From assembly GCA_905182995.1 (NCBI GenBank), contig CAJJDP010000105.1, forward strand, positions 310,001 to 374,000: DNA of 64,000 nt. The letters are read 5' to 3'. The stretch's first letter is position 1; every line of letters starts with the position of its first letter. Made by a program: the position numbers and the translations under genes. Source of the DNA: Paramecium octaurelia (Eukaryota; Ciliophora; Oligohymenophorea; Peniculida; Parameciidae). Below are positions 23,100 to 36,142 of the stretch, in pieces. Under the pieces are notes generated by a model. The model did not search any database and had not been told where the DNA came from. It was given only the letters and a program-made list of their open reading frames with translations.

Positions 23100-24703
23100 A
23101 TGCCACCAAGAAAAACTTAAACAATCAAGGATGTGATGAAAGAGAGCTAGCCAATTATTGATTAAAAATTAGGAGCCACAAGAAGTAAAAAAGTAAAGAA
23201 AAATGACTCTGACGAGGAGTCTGATTTTGTTACCACTTCAAGCAAATCTAAACAAAAAAACTCTAGCACCTCTTCAAAAATTAAGTCTTCCTCAAACAAA
23301 CAGAAAGAATCCATTCATTAATCCAAAGATGATCCTATAGATAAATTGTCGCCTGAGCTAAAGCCCTCCTCTTAACGTCAAAAAGCAAGAACTAAGGCGG
23401 AAAAAATGCAAGAGAAGCATAAGTATGATTATTTACATTAACTATCATAGTTCTAAAGCAGAAGAAGTAAAAGCTAAATAATAAAATGAAGAAGGAAATA
23501 AAGAATAGGATAATGATAATTAAGATAAAAAAGAACCAAATTAGAAAGTAGATTAGGTAGAAGAAGAAAATAAAGATAACAAAGATAATTCCAAAGATAA
23601 GTAAAATGATGAAAGCATTCAATAACATGTAAGATCTAATGAAAAGAACTAAAATGAAAACTAAGAAAATTCTAAAAATTAGGAATAAGAACCCAGTAAG
23701 CCAGCGGAATAAGATAAGAATCCTAATGTGTAAGAAAATGAACATAAAGATGTCAATAATAAGGAATTATTAGATAAGAGAGATGATGAAGAATAAAGAA
23801 AACCATAAGCAGAGAATAACCAACTATAAAACTAAAATAATAATATTGATGGTTCAGATAAGAAAGCAAGTCAAGAATAATAAGAGGAAAAATAAGATTA
23901 ATAGCTAAACGAATCTAATTTAAAAATGAACCTAAAAAATAACGTAAATACTGAAAATGTAGGTAAGGATAAAGCTGATTAGTAAGATCTAAGGTAAAGA
24001 GAAGAGGAAGCAAAAGAATAGTTAGAAAAATAATTAAAAGTGGTCCACCATCCAGTCTAAAATTAAGAAACAGATATAGACATAGTATTTTGCTGTGATG
24101 TCACTCTTTTGGAAGGTCATAATGTTGACTAATTAAAGGTAATATTTTATTTTAATTCAGCATACCATTGAATACATAATTCAGTAGTTAAAATAGAAAC
24201 AACACTTGAGTTCAAGGATAAAATTTAGTATAGTGGTTTTTAATGATATCATTACAAATTAAAAGGTTCAATAATGCTAAGTGATTGATTTGTGTAATGA
24301 AGCAGAAATCTTATCAAGTCTTGAGGAAATCAAATAGGCTGGATAGGCAGAAATAAAGAAAGGATTTTATTATGGTTTAAAATTGGCAACCTTAAATACT
24401 AAGTGGAGAAAAGAGAGTAGCAATAAATCATATAGATATATTATTCATATTGCCAATCAGCATTTAGAATTAGACAATAAATCAGAAGAGTTAGAACTGA
24501 TAATTAAGGAAATGAATACCAAAAACATAAGATATAAATACTTAAGAATTGATAAAAGGATTGATTTAGATTTTGATGGAAAACAATATTTTTAGAAAAA
24601 CTTGAACAGCTACGAAGAGAGTTTTTTGAAAGAGTTTGGATGTCTTAAGAATGTTGTTAGTAGCATTATATTGAGAGAGCTTACGCAAGAGAATATTAAA
24701 TGA
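23100..24703 (+). CDS. vWA-like domain protein with long charged linker
   Basis: A 517-residue protein with introns at 23423-23450 and 24139-24160. The N-terminus (MPPRKTQTIKDVMKES) is short. It is followed by about 220 residues of Lys/Asp/Glu/Asn/Gln low complexity. The C-terminal 190 residues look like a von Willebrand factor A fold. ETDIDIVFCCDVTLLEGHN has the first strand and an altered metal-site motif (D-x-T instead of DxSxS). After it come a helix, the strand RIKFSIVVFND, and the strand SYRYIIHIAN. Similar vWA-like domains accompany alpha-kinases in ciliates, but no kinase is attached here. A role in nuclear or cytoskeletal adhesion cannot be decided from sequence. Confidence 0.65.
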
Positions 24704-24742
24704 TTGTTTATTTTTAAGCAAATTTATTGATATATCTATTTA

Positions 24743-26219
24743 TCATATTCTTATGAACTTTACTAATCTATCATCTGATGGAGCATAAAGGAAATTGCAT
24801 TCCATAACTAAATCAGTCTGATCATCTAGTATAACTTTGTAAGTTTTGATAATGAAAATAAGGATGAGTTTAATTTCTATTTTAGCTAGATGTTATCCTA
24901 AACAATTTCTTGGACCATATGAGAAAGGGAGGAATGCTTCTGATTCTGATTAATTTAACCATCTTTCTAAGTTAAAATCTAAATGATTTTCAAAATATTA
25001 AGGATGAGTCATCATCGGCTATAGTCCTACATCAACATACCAATCTTTTTTTATTAAGTATTATCCTACATAATGATCTTTCACAGCCAATCTTGGGATA
25101 ATTCCATCACTTGGAGTTTAAGTTCTTAGACATTCATTTACGAATGCATTCAATAATGGTAGAGAATTGATTAGTCTTTAATCTATCTCCTCAAAATTAA
25201 CCTTAGTTAATTCTTCTCTGAGTCTCTATTAAATTTAAGGATGCTTGCCTAACATATAAATTGACATGCCTGCCTAATGAGATGTTGTATCCATTCCTGC
25301 AAAGACGAATGTAATGTATTGATGAATGATTTATTCCCTAACCTCATCAGTCAAAGGTTCTCTCAATAATATTGTAAACACATCCTTTTCTGATCCTTTC
25401 TAGTGGTTGTTGATGAGATTATTAATATAATTTCTTACTCCATACACTCTTTGAAGGAATCGCTTCTCATTGGCTGTCATAAAGTAGGACTTCATCGTTG
25501 ATAGAGACTTGATTCCAAAAAAGCATCTCATTTAATGTATTAGACTACCATATGTAACCTAAATAGATATCTAAATTTACATAGATAAAATATTTAGAGA
25601 GATCTTGAAATTCTTCACTTAAATGTTAACCATTTATCTCCTCATCTTTTGTTTGATTAAAAAAACAGATCTGCATAGTTCTCTAAGCTATTCTTGCACA
25701 TTGTTTTATTATATTCACTCTCTAATTCTCCTTGTATTATAATGTCTCTTAAATTAACATTTTGATGACTGGTATCTTTGAAGACAACTACTCAAAAGTA
25801 AAGAAGTTAGATAGTTCGCGCTTTTAATCTTTCCATTATTAGCCCTCTGCATATACTAGACCTTGGCATGCGATAATGTCTCTAAATATCTCATCAGTTC
25901 TCTTTTTATAATTTGCATAATTATAGAGCATTTATTTCACTTTTTCTGGTTTGATGAAAATGAAGTATGGCCTACTGAAAATATGAGTCACAATTAATTC
26001 TACTTCTGGATGATTATAGGCAACATTTCTTTTGAAATGAATAACATCTTTCTAAAATTTTACGCCGTCCATTCGATATTTGAATTGGCCCAACAAGGGG
26101 AAATACACAACATAAACCTTGCTTCCATACTTGAATTTGTAGAAATAGCAGATACATAAGGGGTAAAGGATAATCCATAACAAGGGTAATGATAAAATGA
26201 TTAGTATCCAAAAAAGCAT
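24743..26219 (-). CDS. Cytochrome P450 monooxygenase
   Basis: A 484-residue protein with one intron at 25559-25580. The N-terminus MLFWILIILSLPLLWIILY is a membrane anchor, as in microsomal P450s. The I-helix motif is FAGMDTTSHQAG (pattern A-G-x-D-T-T). The K-helix ExxR is in NECLRTQTPS. The PERF-like segment is FNLERWLN and the heme loop is FLPFSYGPRNCLGQHLA with the axial Cys. All catalytic landmarks are intact and the length is typical. The expected reaction is NADPH-dependent monooxygenation of a lipophilic substrate at the endoplasmic reticulum, with electrons from a P450 reductase that is not in this window. The substrate is unknown. Confidence 0.93.
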
Positions 26220-26340
26220 CGTAATTAATTGAGATTAATATATATTGTCAATTTTAAATTCGCTTTCACAACTCAGAAGATATTTTTAATATAATAAATG
26301 ATCAACTCTGAATTAATAGTAAACTGTTATTATTATATAA

Positions 26341-29300
26341 TCAATCTTTATTCTAATTTTATTCATCCTCATCTAATAATCTTGTCAGCTCCAACTTTAA
26401 TATTTTGTGGGCTATTAAGATGGGCCTAACATTTTGGTAATCTGGTTTCTAATTGAGAATCCTTTTTTCTAGAATGAACAATATATTAACCCATTCTTAA
26501 TAAATTTCAGATGTCACAAATGGTTATAATTGAGTTAGCAAACCCTAAACTTCAAGTTTATATTAGTTCCACGTTTTCACTAATTTATCGAATATCAATT
26601 CCATATTAGCTTCCCTACCAATAAAATCATTGAGAGAATTCTCAGTAAAGATTTACTAATTGACACAAACTGAAGTGAAACGATTAAATGATAAATTCTT
26701 TTCACCTTAGTGAATAATATCCGCTTCTTCTTCAAATAAATCTAATGCTTCTTAGAAATTAAATTTCTCACATTCTATGTGTCTAAACAAAGTTAAAAAC
26801 TCATTATGATTGATCTTTCTGTTACCATCCAAATCAGCAGCTTGAAATGCATGAATCACAAATAACTTAGTCCGATGAGTAACATTCCTATACTTATCGA
26901 TAACCTTTGACATAAATTAATCTAGATCGACAACGCCTGATTTATTTTTTGAATCACTCTCCTTAAGATTATCCAAATCATTCCTAAGTTCTTTAATTTC
27001 ATCTTCAGTTAACTTATTCTCTAAGTGTATTTTTATATAACTATGCAATAATATATATACATTTACTCTAAAGCTCTCAAATAAGGCACATAAAATTTGG
27101 ACTCACTATCTCCTTGTACAATATTAACACCCAGACTTGTTTGACTGTGTATGTATTCCAATCCTGAAATCATGAAAGCAGATTCTTCTTAAGTGAAATT
27201 CAGATGTTCATCATGTAAAAGACATAACAATCTCGCGAATACATTCACTCGAAAGATTTAACAAAAGTGAATCACAGATAATAAAAATTATAAGTATTTC
27301 TTTTCAGCTACATGTTTAAACCCATATTTGTTAAGGAAGAAATTGAAAACGAAGATCTACATATCAGCTTCTCCTCCAAAGGATGTTTTTTCTAAATATA
27401 TCTGACTTATAGTTCTCAAAACATTCTTAACTGGCCAATACGCAACAACCTTCTTGAACAAATGAGATTGCTCTCTGGCTTTAATTGCTAATAAGACACC
27501 AGGATGTGTTAACCTATCTATAGTTGGTAATTATTTCATTTATCTTGTAGCAAAATTCATTCTTAATGCTCTCTGTATTTTTCCTTTCCTTCTTTTCATC
27601 GCCTCCTGTTTTTTCTCCTCCTTTTCTTTTTCTTCATCCAAAACATACTCTTCTTCCAAAATTTCCTTGTCATTCTAAATTTTCTTTCTGAATGATTCAA
27701 ATTCAAATAAGAACTCTTCTGCTATTTAAGTGTGTGTCTTGAATTAAGTTTTTAAGATATGAAGAGTCAATTTTCTGGCAAATAGTAATACCTGTGTTAA
27801 GAGTTCATTTGTTTCATTCATTCTAGCTGTAGCATTTTAAGCTTTCTACTTTTGTATCTGATAAAGAAGCATCAACATTGTCGTTTATTACTTTGATAGG
27901 TTGGGTTAAATAGAATCAGTTTTTTCATTGACCTCAATTATTTGAGTATTATTCTGAGATGATGATTGTTCATGTTATTTCGATTATTATTAAAGTTACT
28001 ATGATGCACTCATCTTCTTTTTCTTTTACCCCTATCCCTACTTTTCTTTTTCATTCTTCTTTTCTAGATTTTCATTAGCTGGAAAATATCTTTATGAGCC
28101 TAACTGTTAATTACCTTACGATGATTATTGTTGTTGAACTTGTTGCTTTTAGAGTTATTTAGCTGTCTCACTTTTACAAGTATTCGTTAAATTGACTTAA
28201 GTATTAGCTTATGGAGATAACTTAATGGCTTTTTATGAAGATTGCTATGAATTCTACTAAGTATTATTAGAACTTGTTCCTTATTGCACTTATTTTATAT
28301 TTAATAATCTGTCTGAACTTTACTTATCAAATTCTCTAATCAACTTTTCAGATGTTTCCGATCTTTCAATTTACAATCTTCGCTCCAGAATATAATCCTG
28401 CTTTCTTTTGTTCATTACATCCGGTGACCCTTCGTCATTTTCTGGCACCTCGTATATTAAATCAATTTTGGTAACTCCTCTAGTTTCATAATCATGAATT
28501 GAAGGCTCATCTTGATGCATGTTAAATTAATCGCATAGACCATCCAACCAACTCTATTATTCTAATTGCTGTTTTAGTTCGAATTCTCTAAATGTATTTT
28601 CTATTTCCTAAGTGGATAGAAATTTATCATATTAAGGAGACATCAATTATAGATCAGTTTAAGTTTCAAGAACACAAAGACATTTTTAGAATGTTTATAC
28701 ACCAACACTATGACAGACAACAGGCAGTTCTTCAATCACATCTTTAACAATCATATCTTAATTTTATTCAAATTTAGTTTGTTGATTCATCTCCTTAAGT
28801 ACTTAAGATAAGGATAGATCTTGTTCCTCCATCGCATCATCTGACTTATTAATAGAAGAATGTTTGTTTTGATGCTTTTTGGATAGCTGATGCTTCAATT
28901 AATCTATCTCCCTTTATAAATTGCCAATCATATTTGCTGCGCTCTTTGATATGGTTTCTTAGAAGTTAATTTTATTCTATAGTTTTTTGATAGTCTATTA
29001 ATAACTTATACGTTCTGAATTAATGAGATTTTCTTTATATTTTAATTGATCCAATTCTTGTGTTAAAATACTAATTTAGACTCTTGACCTATTTTCCAAC
29101 TCCTCCTTTTCTTTGGCTTCAAAAATATCTTTTTCAAATAATTAGAATTTCAATTTTCTTTTTTCTTCTTCTTTTATCATGAAATGCTTGTGAAACACTA
29201 AAATATATCCTTTAACTAATGAATGAAGGAGTTGTCCTCTTTCAGCACATTGGTAAGAAACTTATCGGATAATCTCCAACAAACATAGATGTAGAGCTTC

Positions 29301-29870
29301 TGACAAGGAAGTGAGTTTATCTTTGAAATCCTTATTGGATTGATGGATGGTATCGATGAAGTTTACGAACCATTATTTAAGCACGATTGCATCTCGTCTA
29401 CCAGTTGGTTAGGCTGAAAAGAAACTACTGGATTATTATTTTAGCGAAGCCAAACTGGGAGTGCAATTGATTGCTTTTTATAATGATTGTTTTAGAGAAG
29501 TAAGTATGAGACTACGATCCTTTTCTTAAGACAACCCTTGTGTGATTTGTTCGAAATTAAGTTCTGAGATTTATTCTAACATTGGTAGAATTTCGTTTTC
29601 ATTGGCTTACTCTGTTAACTGCTCAAGCTTCTCCTCAGTTTTGACTCTCAATTAATTACCAAGATAGGCCTGATTTTATTTTCTAATCCTCTATTGCTAG
29701 ACATATTATTATAAATGAAGTTCGCCAAGGACTTACTTCTATTTAATTTGTTCTTAGAAACGATGACTGTACTGACTATCAATCAGATGTGATATATCTC
29801 TGGTCCTGGTTCTCATCGATGTCATAGTTCTATTATTTAAAGACTTCAACGAAATAGTATGATCTTTCAT
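26341..29870 (-). CDS. Large coiled-coil protein with C-terminal EF-hands, possibly axonemal
   Basis: A 1,167-residue protein with one 26-nt intron at 27041-27066. The N-terminal 100 residues are basic. A segment near residues 170-230 contains QCAERGQLLHSLVKGYILVF, which resembles the helix of p28-type axonemal dynein light chain proteins. About 150 residues of coiled coil and then Gln-rich low complexity follow. A Lys/Glu-rich IQ-like stretch near residues 760-790 precedes an alpha-helical region with EF-hands. The clearest EF-hand is AFQAADLDGNRKINHNEFL, with Asp, Asp, Asn, Lys and Glu in the expected loop positions. I infer a cytoskeletal or ciliary calcium-responsive protein; the axonemal link is weak. 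Its ATG is 57 bases from the stop of the carrier gene upstream. Confidence 0.6.
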
Positions 29871-29927
29871 GAAATAATTAAATATAAATGATAATTTTTA
29901 ATATCAATTAATTACTTTAGATACTAA

Positions 29928-30912
29928 TCAATTCTTACCATACTTTTGATGGAGAAAATCTTAAATCAATAAAATCATGATTGATTGAGGTGCCACTCTA
30001 GAAAAGTAAACTATTAATCCAACCCATAAACCAACTAGTCTCTCTCTATGTATAGTTTTTATAAAACAATCTATCACTCCTTGGTAGGGCATTGAACCAT
30101 CTGGCAACGATTTCATCTTCTGAAGTTTGGTCTTCACATTGTCAAAAGGCAAAGAAATTATTGAGGATATAATCCCAGCTCCACAAGATGCCCTATATGC
30201 TTCATCATTAGATTTACATGATCCTATCGAACGCAGTTTCATTTTTCGAATCTTTGAATTGCATACTCATCTACTTGATCTAATCGTATGTTGTTAGCTA
30301 TCCAATTGTAATTGCAACAGCTCTTGTCACTGTCGGCATAGATCCTTTCCAAAAAGCAAGAAGTCCCTCCTCTCTATATATTCTTGTCAAGGCCTCAAAT
30401 GCATTTTTATAATTCCTTCTTTCCTCAATCGGTAGGGATTGATCTGCTTAGAATCGGATCAAACACACATCTGTTGGATTACCTACCAAAGCTCCAATAA
30501 ATCCAGCTAATGAAGATGCCCCTACTTTTTCTAAAAAAGTCAAATCACCTTAGAAATATGATGGGGTTTGTTACGTTATTGTTATTTCTTAACCTAATCA
30601 GTGATTATCCTGAATATACCAAGACGAGTTGTTGTATATGTCAGTTGTCTCAATAATGCCGAACCAAGGCTAAATTTAAAATTCTCTCTACCCCGAATAA
30701 AACCCTCTTAATCCTTCCTTTTGGAGCATGTCTCTACTTATTTAAAAGACATTCTTCTTATGACTGACCACTCCAAGACCCAAGCCTTCACTCTAGATTT
30801 AGATCCTCACTTTGAGTGTATCAATTGGCATAATTATAGCAGCAGCCGAGCATCCAGAAATCGCTCCAAATAGAAAAGGCTTAAAATAAGAGGAGTTTTT
30901 GGATTCAGCCAT
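29928..30912 (-). CDS. Mitochondrial carrier, 2-oxoglutarate/malate-carrier-like
   Basis: A 303-residue protein after removal of introns of 22, 26 and 25 nt. It has three tandem repeats of two membrane helices, each with the carrier signature PxDxxK/R: MPIDTLKVRIQ, GNPTDVCLIRFQ and LPFDNVKTKLQ. The order and the sequences GLGSALLRQLTYTTTRLG and AITIGQLTTYDQIK resemble the SLC25A11 (oxoglutarate carrier) branch more than the ADP/ATP or phosphate branches. Carriers of this branch exchange dicarboxylates across the inner mitochondrial membrane. One repeat-3 helix (GLWVGLIVYFSRVAPQSIMI) is followed by a short hydrophilic end. Substrate assignment is by resemblance only. Confidence 0.87.
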
Positions 30913-30965
30913 AAGAGAATGATTATTTTTATTTATTTAATTATACCCAAAATTTGAATATATAA

Positions 30966-31224
30966 TCATCCTACTTTACAAGCAATCTGTCCACCTGCCA
31001 AATCCCTTGCTTTCGATTATAAAGTTGATATCCATTTATCTCTGAGTTTTAGTCCCCTAAATTTCAAAAACACTGACATATTACAGAAATCAGTCCCCTC
31101 AATTTAATTAATTTCTAATATCTTTGAGTATATCTTATATAAATAAATTCCCCCATCAAACTGGAGGGATAAATAAAGCATAAGCAATAAATAACAAGCA
31201 AATAATTGCAAACTAAAAACTCAT
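30966..31224 (-). CDS. Small protein with N-terminal signal or anchor, 76 residues
   Basis: A 28-nt intron (31134-31161, ending AAG) joins two exons exactly in frame. The N-terminus MSFQFAIICLLFIAYALFIP is a strong signal peptide or signal anchor. The rest is hydrophilic with two cysteines (TDFCNMSVFLKFRG and GGQIACKVG). I do not recognise it. It lies 53 bases upstream of the carrier gene on the same strand. The small size and the intron make it easy to miss in automatic annotation. Confidence 0.55.
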
Positions 31225-32041
31225 AGCTGCTTTTTGCTCTAAGTAAAGTCTATTCTTATAGAAATTATATGGCAATAGATGATGGAAGGAAGTTCAAAAA
31301 TCAATTGTGCCTTCATAACTCCTTATCTTTTAAATATTTAGAGTTGCAGGGTATATGCTAATCCTAGAATAATAGAAAATAAATTTGTTTTAAGCTTAAT
31401 ATTTAATTGACTATATAAATGTAAATAATTACAAAATCTAAAAGTAATTGAAGATAAATATAATGAAAAGTCCTGCTGGAGAAATAGCTAACATAATGTA
31501 GCACTAATTTTGAACCATTCAATTTCTCTATATTACAATGGTATTTATATATCTAATTCCTCACTATTATTAGATTCTTTTAAATCGATGTTGCAAAATT
31601 ACATATTTTTACTCTAATTTATATGCTATTAGTATTCTAATTTTGTACGATTTCAGTGATAATTATTATTGATATTTAAATGCAAATAAATAGATATCTT
31701 AGATTCCTGCGAAATTGACTATTAAAAATAAGACTAACGAATATCTAAGTATTTCCATTAATTTTTATATTAAATACAAGACTTATTTTATTATCATTAG
31801 TAGAATGTAATTCTACTTAAAAAATGTTTCAATTTTGTTGATTTAACCTTAATTTTATGTTTGTAGTTCATTTTCATATGTGTAGTAGCCTCCTCCTCAT
31901 TAAGTTCAGAACTAGTATTTTGTTAAAATGTGTATGTTAGTTTAATAAAAATGTTATTTTCAAAATTTTAACTACAACAATAATTACATTTACTTTAATA
32001 TTAAATAGTATAATTATTTACAATAGTATATATTAATTTGA
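31225..32041. other. AT-rich spacer upstream of the ABC transporter
   Basis: About 800 bases of very AT-rich DNA. Short open stretches occur on both strands (for example 15 codons from the ATG near 31464), but none has convincing coding character. No tRNA or other structured RNA was seen. Confidence 0.5.
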
Positions 32042-35000
32042 ATGATGAGTCAAACAGAATAAGAATAACTTACGGTATAGAGAATTCGAATACCAGAACA
32101 CAACATTTCATACCTTAAACCTCTAAAAAAAGATAAATTTATGAACTTCATTAATGAAAATTAAAATTTTCTTTCATAAGAGTGCCTTAATAAAACTGAG
32201 GATATATGTGTTTCAATAGATACAAAATAACAGAATGATCATAAATTTTATCCAAATCATCTCGGATATAATAATAGTTGGCTTTCAAAATTTTTTTTTC
32301 TGCATTACACTTCCTATGCTTTACTTTTAAGAAGTGAAGTGTTAAACAAAAGACTGAAAATAACAGATAAGCATCTCCCAAAATTATCTCCTGAAGATGA
32401 TTTAATATAATAGGTTTAAAAAGCATAAAACAAAATTTAAAAACTCAATCTCATAAGTTTTAGAACATTAGTTAAGCTCATCTTTTTTGGCGAATTGAAA
32501 TGGATAACAGGAAAATGTATCGTTTCCTATGTTATAGAGTCAGTTTCAAAAAATGGAATTTCTTTAATTATGAGTTTTGTCATAGGTAGTGTATCTTAAC
32601 ATGACTATAACAATGCTCATTTTTATGGGATTATTCTAGTAATATTGAATTTCATTTGTTTATTGAGTAGGCATCATGCTGCCAATTATTCAATGGTATT
32701 TTCAACCAAAGCACGTCTAAGTTTAATAAATTTAGTGTATATTAAATTGATTGGGTTGAATTCCTACTCCTTTAAGTAAGCAAATATAGGCAAGATCTTA
32801 AATATAATATCTGGAGACATTAACACATTAGAATAAATGTTTAGTATGATCTTTCCAAGTAGTGTTGTTATAATTTCAATGCTCTTTGCTTGTTTTATAT
32901 TATGGAATAGATTTGATGGTATCATTGGTTTATTAGCAGTTCTATTATTATTTCTTGCATACCCTATTTAAATCATTATATAATCATACAATCAAGAAAC
33001 TTTGAAATAAGCAAAACTAAATTAGGATTAAAGATTACGAATTACCAACCAATTCATAGAAGGAATTAGATTAATTAAAATGTAAGCATGGGAAAAAGCC
33101 TTTTAAACAATGATATGTGCTATAAGATAACTTGAATATTTGAATTTACTAAAAATACTCATAAGAACAGCAATAGATAGATTATTTTCTCAAACTTCAC
33201 ATATTTGGACAAGTTTACTATTTTTTATAATGTTATATTACTGTGATTTTAGAAATGGAATGAGGATGGCTGAGATGATTTCTACATTACAACTCTTAAA
33301 TGTGTTGCGAGTTTCGTGTGTATATATGGTTTCAAATGGAATATAAGCCTTTATTTAAATTAAAGTGACTTTTGAAAGGATTGCAAATGTGTTAAACCTA
33401 GAAAATTTTGTGATGAATAAAGTTGATGATGTTATTGAAGTAAATCAAAATGAGCAAGAGAAGAGTAGAATTGAATTAATCAATTTTAGTGCATATTGGA
33501 CACATTCAGTAGCTGAAAATGATTAAGCAATTTTAAAAAATTTGAATTTAAATTTTAAAGAAGGCGAATTATGGGCTATCATTGGAAGAGTAGGTTGTGG
33601 GAAATCAACACTTTTGCATTCATTGTTATGTGAAATTCCAGCCTATAAAGGATTAATGTTGATTGATGGATAAGAACCATAATAAAATACAATAAAAATT
33701 GGCTACGTTGAATAAGAACCATTTTTATTTCCAGACACAATAAGAAACAATATTCTATTTGGAAAAGCATATAGTAAAACTTTGTATGAAAGGGTTGCTT
33801 AAGTTGCACAATTAGAATCTGATTTTGAATTAATGAAATTTAAAGATTAGACTGAAATTGGAGAAAGAGGTATCACACTTTCTGGAGGATAGAAAGCGAG
33901 AATCTCTTTAGCCAGAGCTCTATATTAAATGCCTGATGTATACTTATTTGATGATCCTTTATCTGCTGTTGATGCAAGTGTTGCTTAAAAAATATTCACA
34001 GTTGCTATTAAACAATTCATTTTCGATGATCAAATAGCCATTAACACAAACAAACCTAAACCAATTGTCATTTTAGCCACTCATCAAATCTAATATGCAA
34101 TAAAATGCGATAAAATTGCTATATTAAGTCATGGCGAGTTAGTTGCGCAAGGTTCTTATGAATAAATAAAATCTCATTTAGAAATGATCAATAATGATTT
34201 AGCTCAACAATTAGATAAATCTTAGAATGAAATATAGAAATAAGATAATTTAGAATAATAACCTATTAAAGTGACAAAAGATGGATCTGATTTGAGTGAT
34301 GCTAGGAATTTAACTGTTTCTGAATCAGATACATAATAGATCATTGATTTTTCAGTTTATATTAGATATTTTAAGAATTGGAAATGTTTAGCTTTTATTT
34401 TAGTCCTAATTTTAGAGGTAGTATATGAGATATGCAAAATCTATTATTAGAAGATAATCTCATAATTTGAATATTATGAAAAAAATGGAGAGACTAATAT
34501 CACATTTTTAATGTTATCATGTTTAGTGATTGGATTAATGGTTTGTAGTTTTATAAAGTATCTTATTAATATTAAATAAGTTCAAGCGACAACTCAAAAC
34601 ATTCATAATCAGATGATTGATTCAATTGCATAAGCTCCAATTTCATATTTTGATGTAAATCCATCAGGTAGAATTATAAATAGATTTTCAAATGATTTAT
34701 CATTGTGTGATAATTCAACAAACTAAGTTTGTTTGGATATTTTAGAAATGATTGGAAATTTCTTTATCGCCTTAATAACTTTGGCCATCTTGCAACCATA
34801 TTTTACCTTTGTTATTTTCTTTATCATTGCTCTTAACCTTTATCAGTATAATTTTTACAATCAAATTGTAAGTTAATTGAAAGAAAATGAACTAATTCAG
34901 AGAAGTCCAATATTTGATTTCATAAAAAAAACGTTAGGAGGATCTATTCAAATAAAAGTGTATAAATAATAGAGTCTATTCAAGAAACAGTTCTTAGATT

Positions 35001-36142
35001 TATCAAATGTCTATAATTTAAATGCTTTAACTTATTTTTATTAAACAAGATCCTTTTGCTTTAACATAGATTTTATTGGATTTATTGCTTCCTCTATTAG
35101 TCTATTCATTTTTCTAAATATGAATTACGATGACGTTGCTGTTTTCTCATAGGGTGTATTATTGTTGACCACTTACAACGATGGATTATCCTTAGGATTA
35201 AAATAGTTGATTAATTTTGCAACATAAATGAGTTCATATAATAGAATGTTCTAAATAATAGATGTGATATCAGAGGCACCTTAAGTGAAAGAAGAAGATT
35301 TAAAAATACCAAATTTTCCAGAATCAGGTGATATTAAATTCCAAAATGTTTATATGAGATATAGATGTAATTCGGATTTAGTGTTAAAAGGATTGACATT
35401 TGATATAAAAAGTGGGTAGAAAATTGGCTGTGTGGGTAGAACAGGAGCTGGGAAATCTTCAATATTGTAAGTGATATTTAGAATGAATGAAATTGAAAAT
35501 TATGAAGGATCGAAAATTGAAATAGCTGGAGTTAATACCAAAGTATTAGGCTTATAAAAACTGAGAAGTAGCATTGGTATTATTCCATAGTCTCCATTCT
35601 TATTTACTGGAAGTCTTAGATAAAATTTAGATCCTTTTGATTTATATGATGATTAAGCTATTTGGCAAGCTTTAGAAGTTGCAGGGTTAAAGGAATATAC
35701 TAGATCTTTTTCGAATGGTTTATTAACAGATATTAGTGATGTTAATTCTTTATTCTCTGTTGGATAAAAATAATTAATTTGCTTAGCCAGAATTCTATTA
35801 TATAAAAAGAAGATTATTGTTTTAGATGAAGCAACTGCTAATCTTGATATGAAAACAGATGACTTCATTTAAAATACGCTTAAAAAATAATTAAAGGATT
35901 GTACACTTATTACTATTGCTCATAGATTGAACACTATTGCTGATTATGATAAAGTTATGGTCATTGAAAATGGAATTGTTCTAGAATTTGATGAACCATT
36001 TAATCTCCTAGCAAAATCTCTAGATTCAACCAATATAGATAAACGAACTTAATTTTCTAAACTCGTATTAAATACTGGATATTCTAATTCTTAAGTTATT
36101 TTCGAGATTGCCAAAAATAAATAGACTCGAAAATATCTATGA
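32042..36142 (+). CDS. Full-length ABC transporter, ABCC (MRP) subfamily
   Basis: An intronless 1,366-residue protein with the order TMD1-NBD1-TMD2-NBD2. NBD1 has Walker [10 protein letters not shown] (about residue 515), the signature LSGGQ (about 613) and Walker [17 protein letters not shown]2 follows an acidic linker. NBD2 has Walker [10 protein letters not shown] (about 1,135) and Walker [15 protein letters not shown]. Its signature SVGQKQ is degenerate, as is usual in ABCC NBD2. The H-loop is TIAHRLNTI. Loop sequences such as [15 protein letters not shown] and [15 protein letters not shown] are typical of ABCC. There is no N-terminal TMD0, so it is a short MRP. The expected role is ATP-driven export of organic anions or conjugates. 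The coding region is markedly AT-rich compared with its neighbours. Confidence 0.93.

Noticed and set aside
23450-24060. K/D/E/N/Q-rich stretch as a tandem repeat array
   Set aside because: It has biased composition without a fixed period, so it is called a low-complexity linker and not a repeat feature.
29600-29707. Alternative start of the EF-hand protein with a GAG-ending intron
   Set aside because: The ATG at 29870 keeps one frame into the gene without any extra intron, and the exon total is an exact multiple of three.
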